DNA of 64,000 bases, taken from Mycolicibacterium arabiense (GTDB taxonomy: Bacteria; Actinomycetota; Actinomycetes; Mycobacteriales; Mycobacteriaceae). Below the pieces are notes generated by a model, which worked only from the letters and a program-made list of their open reading frames with translations, was not told the DNA's origin and made no database searches. The translations under genes and the position numbers were made by a program. This document shows positions 51,591 to 64,000 of this stretch, one piece after another (the first letter of the stretch is position 1; each line of letters starts with the position of its first letter). The stretch is from the NCBI RefSeq assembly GCF_010731815.2, contig NZ_AP022593.1, positions 2,418,001 to 2,482,000 of the forward strand. The letters run 5' to 3'.

Positions 51591-51651
51591 CGCGAGCAGA
51601 CGCAAAAGCCCCTCCCTTGGACTGACTCAGGGGACTTTGCGTCTGCTCGCG
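51591..51651. repeat. palindromic element, left flank of the DUF559 gene
   Basis: Inverted repeat with arms 51591-51613 and 51629-51651 that match at 21 of 23 positions (GCGAGCAGACGCAAA..CCCCT). It starts about 50 bases past the endonuclease IV start and ends 10 bases before the DUF559 stop. A near copy is at 52604-52662. Confidence 0.85.
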
Positions 51652-51661
51652 CCGACCTCAT

Positions 51662-52525
51662 TCACGTGACGAGGCGGCGAATCCGGCTCGCCAACTCGTA
51701 GGGCTGACGCCGGACGTCGTCCACGACGATCGGAACGGTGGTGTACCCGCAATCCCGTAACCGCTCGGCCTTGATCCGGTCGCGCTTCCAGGCCTGCGGG
51801 TTCGCGTGCCACTCCATGCTGTCGTATTCGGCGACGACCTTCGCGTCGACCCAGGCGAAGTCGGCTCGCCAGAGGTGGCCGCAATGATCGAGGATCTCGA
51901 ATTGCAGTTCCGGTCGCGGCAGACCGTGGTCGATGAAGACCAAGCGTGCTTCACTTTCCATCGGCGACTCGGCGCGACCGTCCGCGTACGACAACATCTC
52001 TCGCACTCCGACGATCCCTCGCCGCCCCTTCTGCTCGTGCACCGCCGCCTCGAGTTCGGCCACCGTGCACGCCTCGACATGCAGTGCGGCGTCGAGCGTG
52101 GCAAGTGCGCGCGGCCGCCGCAAGGTCCGCGCCACCTCGACGGCGGTCCATGCCGGCGCCGTCGTAAGCCTGCCCTCGACTCGGCGCAGCGGGGCGCCCG
52201 CGCGTTGGTGAACCATGACGCCCGTGGTGGGGCGCAGCCGAACCGCGGGATCGAGCACGTGGACCCGGCCGTCGCGCTCGGTGTCGAATCCGTACAGCCA
52301 TGCCGCGGTACCCATGCAGGCGACGAGCGACTGGCCAGCCATCAAGTCCAGCGCCGCCAGCGTTCCCATGATGTCCGGCGGCGTCCGGGCATACACGCCG
52401 TGGCACACCCGCACGATGTCCCCGGTACGAACGTGGGTGGCCAGCATCTTCCGCGACATCACTGCAGTGAGTTGTGACGTCGTCACCAAGCCGCCCGCCT
52501 GGTCGATCAGGTCGTGTACGTACAC
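51662..52525 (-). CDS. AbiEi-type winged helix plus DUF559 nuclease-like protein
   Basis: A 287-residue protein. The N-terminal 50 residues (LIDQAGGLVTTSQLTAVMSR, then VCHGVYAR) resemble the AbiEi antitoxin winged helix. The C-terminal 90 residues (ESEARLVFIDHGLP, WRADFAWVDAKVVAEYDSMEWH) are DUF559, related to very-short-patch and restriction-endonuclease-like folds, with acidic residues at suitable positions. Many such genes are scattered in mycobacteria and their role is unknown. The start is a GTG. It lies between end and rpoC, and both sides carry near-identical palindromes. No partner toxin is next to it. Confidence 0.8.
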   Translation of the reverse strand: MYVHDLIDQAGGLVTTSQLTAVMSRKMLATHVRTGDIVRVCHGVYARTPPDIMGTLAALDLMAGQSLVACMGTAAWLYGFDTERDGRVHVLDPAVRLRPTTGVMVHQRAGAPLRRVEGRLTTAPAWTAVEVARTLRRPRALATLDAALHVEACTVAELEAAVHEQKGRRGIVGVREMLSYADGRAESPMESEARLVFIDHGLPRPELQFEILDHCGHLWRADFAWVDAKVVAEYDSMEWHANPQAWKRDRIKAERLRDCGYTTVPIVVDDVRRQPYELASRIRRLVT

Positions 52526-52603
52526 GCCTCAAGGCTGCCGCCGCGACGTCGGTCGCGACACCGCCCCGTTGACGATCTGGGGATAACTCGGCCACCGACC
52601 CCC

Positions 52604-52662
52604 GCGAGCAGACGTAAAAACCCCTCGATCGGCACGGATGAGGGGCTTTAGCGTCTGCTCGC
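52604..52662. repeat. palindromic element, right flank of the DUF559 gene
   Basis: Arms 52604-52625 and 52641-52662 (GCGAGCAGACG..AAA..CCCCT against AGGGG..CGTCTGCTCGC) pair with a few mismatches. It shares its arms with the element at 51591-51651, including the CCCCT/AGGGG inner part, while the loops differ. Confidence 0.85.
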
Positions 52663-52673
52663 CCGAAACACGA

Positions 52674-52703
52674 AGAAGCCCCCGCTCGAAAGCGGGGGCT
52701 TCT
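52674..52703 (-). terminator. terminator of rpoBC
   Basis: A perfect 13-bp stem (AGAAGCCCCCGCT, loop CGAA, AGCGGGGGCTTCT) lies 14 bases past the rpoC stop. It is very stable though without a long U-tract, as is common in mycobacteria. Confidence 0.85.
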
Positions 52704-52716
52704 CCGTCGTAGGTGA

Positions 52717-56670
<3,954 letters not shown>

Positions 56671-56734
56671 GTAACTCCCTTTCCCCTTGCGGGATTTCGA
56701 ATCAAATTACTAAGAAGTGGCTGGACGGAGGTCT

Positions 56735-60232
<3,498 letters not shown>

Positions 60233-60626
60233 GATATGAGTCCTTCCAGCACCTCATGCGACTTCAAGTGCCGGAGAACCGGACCGTGGCCGCTATATCT
60301 GCGTCGGTTCGGCTGGCTCCATCAGGCTTCCCGGAGCACGGCACGCGTCTAGATGCTGAGCAAAGACTCAGGCTAGACGATGTGCGAGTGAGGTGGGCAG
60401 GATGCAGCCAGCGCAACGTCCAACGATAGCGCAGGACGGTGCATTCCTCAACTAACGCATGCAGCGGCGAACAAGACGCTGGCTGGCGTTCCTAACTCGT
60501 GCATCCATGCTGACCAACAGATTGGCCCGTTTGCCGCCTCTCGTCAAGAGATAGAGCCGTGTCGGCTGTGGAATTCTCGATCTCGCTCCGCGTCCTGCTC
60601 CGGGATGTTGCCGCGTGGCAGCGTCG
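60233..60626 (-). promoter_or_regulatory. rpoB leader with candidate promoter
   Basis: This 394-base region separates rpoB from the lipase-lipocalin gene, both on the minus strand. TTGAGG (60446-60451), a 17-base spacer and TATCGT (60423-60428) make a good promoter, with a start near 60415 and a leader of about 180 nt. No gene is evident; short open frames here lack ribosome-binding sites and domains. Confidence 0.55.
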
Positions 60627-62732
60627 TCAAACCGGGACGGCGACATTCGACTCCGCCGCCGCCGCCGGCTGCCGGGTACGGGTGATCCAGCCGTTGACAC
60701 CGTCGACGGACGCTCGGTCCAGCAGTTCCCGGTACAGATCGTCGGAGACGACGCGGGTGCGGCTGAGCAGGAATCCGGTGCGGCCGCGGGCGTCACTCAC
60801 GACCGCCCAGCTGTAGTCCGGAGCCAGGTCGACGATCCAGTAGTTCCCCGGCGGGTCCGCGGACGGCGGACCGAAGAAGGTGACGTTCAGCTTGTCGTTG
60901 GTGGCGCTGACCGGCAGCGCGGTGCCGACGATGCGCGATTGCGGCCCGCCGTCGAAGAGGTAGTTGCCCGAGTTCACGACCCGGATGGATCCGTCGGCGT
61001 TCAGGCTGTACACCGCGGTCGTGTTGACCAGCCCGATCGAGAAGAACTGCTTCACGCTGCCGACCTCGTACCAGGTGCCGAGGTAGTCGTTCAGGTCCAC
61101 GGCCGGCGGCGGTCCGAGCACGACGGCGGCGGCCTGGCCCAGGACGACGTACTGGTTCGGTGCGCCGTAGATGCCGTAGACCGGATTGGCCGGTCCCACG
61201 CCGGCGTACATGTCGTTGATCCAGCCGTTGGCCAGCGTGTAGACGGCTTGGGTGTTGCCCGGAGGCGACCGCTTGATCACGAGCTGGCTGACGAAGTCGA
61301 TGATCGGGACGCCACCGATCAGGGAGTCGACGTGGGAGCCGTTCGCCAGCGTGACGCCGACGAACTGGCCCGGTTTCAGCGCGACGAGGTCGGCCGTGGT
61401 TTGGCCGTTGGCGTTCCATGGCTGCGGCGGGGCGGCGATCTGGTACACCGGGATGCTCAGCGCGCTCAGTGCGGCCAACGCTCCGGCGAACGTGCCGTTC
61501 GAGGAGACTCCGTCGTACATCACCACCCCGAGGAGATCGTTGTCGGACGGCGCCACGGCGGAGGCGTAGAAGCCGCCGGCGGCCGTCGCCAGTCCCCCGC
61601 CTGCGGAGTGGCCAGTGAGCACGAACTTCTCCGGCAGCACTCCCTGGTAGCCCGCGGCCGCTGCGCTCGCGCTTAGCGACGCCCGGCTGGGATCGACGAA
61701 CAGCGTGGCGACGCCCTGCTGCATCGCGACCGAGCTGAGGGTGCACCCGTTGCAGGTGAAGAAGCCGAACGATGGAATGTTCGGCACCACCACGATGCTG
61801 TTCGTGCGCTCCGCCAGGTCTTGGGCCAGGGCGGAGTACCAGGACTTGGACCCCAAGAAGCCGTGCTGCAGCAGCATCACTCCCTGGGCTTGCACCGTGC
61901 CGTCGGCCTGTGTGGGGAAGTACCAGTCGGCGGCGCCCGTGTAGGTCGTCGAGCCGATCGGGATCGCCACGTTGGAGCTGCCGACCTTCACACCGGTCAC
62001 CCCGTTGATCGACGACGTGCCAGGGATGGGCTGCGTCGGTATGCCCACGACGGGCACCGGCGCAGGCGGCAGCGACGGCATCAGGCCGAACGCGGACAGC
62101 AGGCTGATCACCACGGTCGCCAGCGGCCCCGGGGTCGGACGGGCGGCCGCTGCCGGTGCGGCCAGGCTGCGAATCTCGCCGGTCGCTGGTGCGGCGACGG
62201 GAACGGCCGGGGCTTGGTCGATCACCGAGGCCGGCTCGACAACGGCCGGCTCGACCCCGGCGGGTTCCACGACGGTTGGCGGCGCCGTCGCCGTGGGCGC
62301 GGTCTCCGCGGCGGACGTCTCGGTGTCGGCCAAAGGCTCGGGGCCGGTCGAGGTCTCGTCCTCGGTCGCGGTGCCGGGCGCAACCTGCGGGGCGGCCTCG
62401 ACCGTCGCGGCGTCGTCGCGCCGCACGGTCACCGTGGACGCACTGACGGTGCTCTCCGGCTTGTCGACGCTCGTCGGCCCGTCGGCCGAATCATCTTCGC
62501 GCTGACCAACTTCCGGGATCAATGACGGGTCACTAGCGGGGGGCTGCGCACTCGATTGCGAACCAGGCGGCGAATCGGACTGCGCACCCGACGGGGACTC
62601 GGCCGACGACGAGTCCGCGGCGCCGTCGGACGCATCGGGCTCAGCGGCGGCCACTCCAGTGCCTGCGCTCAGCGCGATGCACGCCCCCGCCGCAGCGATC
62701 CACAGCGTGCGCAACATCTTCTCCGGCGTCAC
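60627..62732 (-). CDS. exported alpha/beta hydrolase fused to a Blc-type lipocalin
   Basis: This protein has 701 residues. Residues 1-31 are a signal peptide; 32-200 form a Ser/Pro/Ala/Glu-rich linker; 205-214 (ATVVISLLSA) are hydrophobic. Residues 240-500 are an alpha/beta hydrolase: GHSAGG gives the nucleophile S376, with D407 (MYDG) and H467 (GSHVD) as likely triad partners, and QHGFLGS forms the oxyanion loop. Residues 545-685 are a lipocalin: GTWYEV (G552, W554) and APDYSWAVV..LLSRT are typical of bacterial Blc/apolipoprotein D. The enzyme may cleave a lipid ester while the lipocalin holds the lipid. The ATG at 62732 is the first in the frame. Confidence 0.8.
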   Translation of the reverse strand: MTPEKMLRTLWIAAAGACIALSAGTGVAAAEPDASDGAADSSSAESPSGAQSDSPPGSQSSAQPPASDPSLIPEVGQREDDSADGPTSVDKPESTVSASTVTVRRDDAATVEAAPQVAPGTATEDETSTGPEPLADTETSAAETAPTATAPPTVVEPAGVEPAVVEPASVIDQAPAVPVAAPATGEIRSLAAPAAAARPTPGPLATVVISLLSAFGLMPSLPPAPVPVVGIPTQPIPGTSSINGVTGVKVGSSNVAIPIGSTTYTGAADWYFPTQADGTVQAQGVMLLQHGFLGSKSWYSALAQDLAERTNSIVVVPNIPSFGFFTCNGCTLSSVAMQQGVATLFVDPSRASLSASAAAAGYQGVLPEKFVLTGHSAGGGLATAAGGFYASAVAPSDNDLLGVVMYDGVSSNGTFAGALAALSALSIPVYQIAAPPQPWNANGQTTADLVALKPGQFVGVTLANGSHVDSLIGGVPIIDFVSQLVIKRSPPGNTQAVYTLANGWINDMYAGVGPANPVYGIYGAPNQYVVLGQAAAVVLGPPPAVDLNDYLGTWYEVGSVKQFFSIGLVNTTAVYSLNADGSIRVVNSGNYLFDGGPQSRIVGTALPVSATNDKLNVTFFGPPSADPPGNYWIVDLAPDYSWAVVSDARGRTGFLLSRTRVVSDDLYRELLDRASVDGVNGWITRTRQPAAAAESNVAVPV

Positions 62733-62812
62733 GGCCGGACCCTAACCGCTGGCATCTGCGTCGCGGAATCCAATTGCCGCCGACGTCAGAATTTCGACAT
62801 GGCGGCCGCGGC

Positions 62813-63562
62813 TCAGAGTCCGCGTCTGCCGCTGACGGTTTGAGACGCGGCAGTCACCCGACAGGTGACGTCGACCAGACCCGCGTCGCGCATCGCGTCG
62901 GTGATCTCGTCGGCGTCGAACAGCCGTAGCGGCGCGATCCGCGAGGCAGCGACCTCGAGCCGGCGCACCGGCGCGGGGCCACGGGCGCACGTCGTGAGCA
63001 CCGCGATCCGCCCTCCCGGCTTGAGCACCCGGATCATCTCGCGCAGTGATCCGAACGGATCGTCCATCAGGTAGAGCGCGCCGTAACAGCTCACGGCGTC
63101 GAAGGTGGCGTCGTCGAACGGCAGCTCCGAGCCGTCGGCGCGCACGTACGCCAGGGGATCACCCGGCGGCGTATCGGAGACTGCGCGAGCCAGCATCGTC
63201 GGGGAGCTGTCAACGCCGACGACCAGACCGTGCGAGCCCACCTCGCCGACGAACGTGCGCGTCGTGTTGCCGGGTCCGCAAGCGACGTCGAGCACGGAGT
63301 CGCCGGCCTCAATGTCGAGCAGCCGCAGCTTCAGCCTGTCCTCGTCGGCGGTGTTGCGCATCGTGAAGCCGAAGAACAGCACGGGGCGCCACAGCCGCTC
63401 GTAGATGCGCGGCAGGAGCGTCGAGCCCATGACGCGTTGAGCCGTCGACTGGGGAACGCGGTCAGCGCCCATGACGTCGAGGTAACCGTCGACCACTGAC
63501 GCGGGTTTGGACAGTAGCGCGCGCACGCGAGTGAGCGCCGCCGACCGATCGGCGTCGGGCAT
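62813..63562 (-). CDS. class I SAM-dependent methyltransferase
   Basis: A 249-residue methyltransferase. VLDVACGPGNTTRTF is the SAM-binding motif I, VVGVDSS the acidic loop and LKPGGRIAVLT motif III. The N-terminal 60 residues resemble the UbiE/menaquinone-type and small-molecule methyltransferases; the substrate is unknown. It lies 18 bases downstream of mceG and could be cotranscribed with it. The reading frame is complete from ATG at 63562. Confidence 0.85.
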   Translation of the reverse strand: MPDADRSAALTRVRALLSKPASVVDGYLDVMGADRVPQSTAQRVMGSTLLPRIYERLWRPVLFFGFTMRNTADEDRLKLRLLDIEAGDSVLDVACGPGNTTRTFVGEVGSHGLVVGVDSSPTMLARAVSDTPPGDPLAYVRADGSELPFDDATFDAVSCYGALYLMDDPFGSLREMIRVLKPGGRIAVLTTCARGPAPVRRLEVAASRIAPLRLFDADEITDAMRDAGLVDVTCRVTAASQTVSGRRGL

Positions 63563-63580
63563 CAGGCGGGGTACCGGAGG

Positions 63581-64000
63581 CTAGGCCTCGCGCTGCACCG
63601 GGATCGACGCGGTGGGCGCCTCTTCGTCGGTGCGGTGACGCGTGGTCGTGTCGTCCGCCGCGTAGCTACCGTTCCCATGACCGTTGCCGTTGCGGTCGCG
63701 GTTGTCGCTTCCGTCGAGGCTGTCGCGGATGGCTTCCTGGGCGGCCGGCGGCAGGGTGTGCATGATCTCGCGCACACGGGCCTGGCGACGACCGACGGCC
63801 TTGCGCTCGGGCATGCCGGGGGTGGCCATGACCTGCGGCGGCACGCCTTCGATCTCGTCGGTGCCACCGTCGTGGTGACCGGCGTCGACCATGGCCTGCT
63901 CCTCGGCCATCGTGCCTTCGTCCTTCTCCTCGGACATGCCGATGGGGCCGATGCGGCGACCGTTGAGGAACTGCTTGACCACCGGCTCGTCGGAGGTCAG
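63581..64000 (-). CDS. mceG: MceG/Mkl ATPase, C-terminal fragment (gene cut by the window end)
   Basis: The frame is open through the right edge, so only the last 139 residues are seen. FLNGRRIGPIGMSEEKDEGTM, the acidic AEEQAMVDAGHH stretch and GVPPQVMATPGMPERKAVGRRQ match the C-terminal tail of the mycobacterial Mkl (Rv0655), the ATPase that powers Mce lipid importers. The ATP-binding domain should lie beyond position 64000. The final 45 residues are Asn/Gly/Arg-rich and differ from M. tuberculosis. An apparent GTG start at 63982 is internal and should not be used. Confidence 0.85.
   Translation of the reverse strand: MTSDEPVVKQFLNGRRIGPIGMSEEKDEGTMAEEQAMVDAGHHDGGTDEIEGVPPQVMATPGMPERKAVGRRQARVREIMHTLPPAAQEAIRDSLDGSDNRDRNGNGHGNGSYAADDTTTRHRTDEEAPTASIPVQREA

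Noticed and set aside
51662..52525. A full AbiE-type toxin-antitoxin system
   Set aside because: Only the AbiEi-like winged helix is seen, fused to DUF559. No AbiEii nucleotidyltransferase is present next to it.
60452..60796. A 114-codon frame upstream of rpoB
   Set aside because: It overlaps the end of the lipase-lipocalin gene on the same strand and lacks family features; likely chance.
63581..63982. A complete small hypothetical gene starting at the GTG at 63982
   Set aside because: The frame stays open beyond the window and the sequence matches the C terminus of MceG/Mkl, so this is a fragment, not a small gene.

Overview
This window is chromosomal DNA of a high-GC actinobacterium, most likely a rapidly growing non-tuberculous mycobacterium (Mycolicibacterium type). 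The evidence is a complete mycofactocin gene cluster, the C-terminal end of a MceG/Mkl ATPase, mycobacterial RpoB, RpoC, EF-Tu and S12 sequences, and a gene order that matches, in reverse, the M. tuberculosis stretch from mkl (Rv0655) past rpoBC, end, fadE8/echA4/echA5, rpsL-rpsG-fusA-tuf and the mft cluster to the S10 operon (Rv0700 onward). Synteny statements rest on remembered gene order, not on a search. I found no tRNA, rRNA, CRISPR array, phage or insertion sequence.

Layout. 1-4.1 kb: an FAD-dependent amine-oxidase-like protein and a large exported right-handed beta-helix protein. 4.2-9.7 kb: the S10 ribosomal operon (rpsJ-rplC-rplD-rplW-rplB-rpsS-rplV-rpsC-rplP-rpmC-rpsQ, minus strand) with a strong terminator. 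10.1-15.4 kb: a carboxylesterase lipoprotein, a cytochrome P450, and a TetR regulator divergent from a DHA2-type MFS exporter. 15.4-22.7 kb: the mycofactocin cluster mftABCDEFG (minus) with divergent mftR. 22.8-25.9 kb: an ECF-like sigma factor translationally coupled to a triple-VOC protein, then a ferredoxin-reductase-like flavoprotein. 25.9-31.1 kb: an AsnC/Lrp regulator divergent from an arginine/ornithine catabolic operon (amidinohydrolase, rocD, amino-acid permease, universal stress protein). 31.1-33.8 kb: a mycofactocin-type SDR, a SHOCT membrane protein and a PP2C phosphatase. 33.9-38.2 kb: tuf, fusA, rpsG, rpsL. 38.6-46 kb: a TetR regulator, two DUF3060 proteins, a translationally coupled crotonase/PaaX-like/crotonase group, an acyl-CoA dehydrogenase, a cupin and a PAP2-type membrane enzyme. 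46-52.5 kb: a 1445-residue exported glycosidase-like protein, endonuclease IV and a DUF559 protein bracketed by palindromic repeats. 52.7-60.2 kb: rpoC and rpoB. 60.6-64 kb: an exported lipase-lipocalin fusion, a methyltransferase and the truncated MceG gene.

How the parts work together. Most of the window is housekeeping transcription and translation. Between the two ribosomal blocks lies a redox module: MftA-F make the glycosylated peptide cofactor mycofactocin, MftG and the SDR are expected users, and MftR probably controls it through a palindrome over the mftA start site. The arginine operon inserted beside it appears able to take arginine to ornithine and on to glutamate semialdehyde. 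Three very large exported proteins share a signal peptide, a long Pro/Ser/Thr/Ala-rich linker and a short hydrophobic segment before unrelated catalytic domains. Several intergenic palindromes sit exactly at gene ends.
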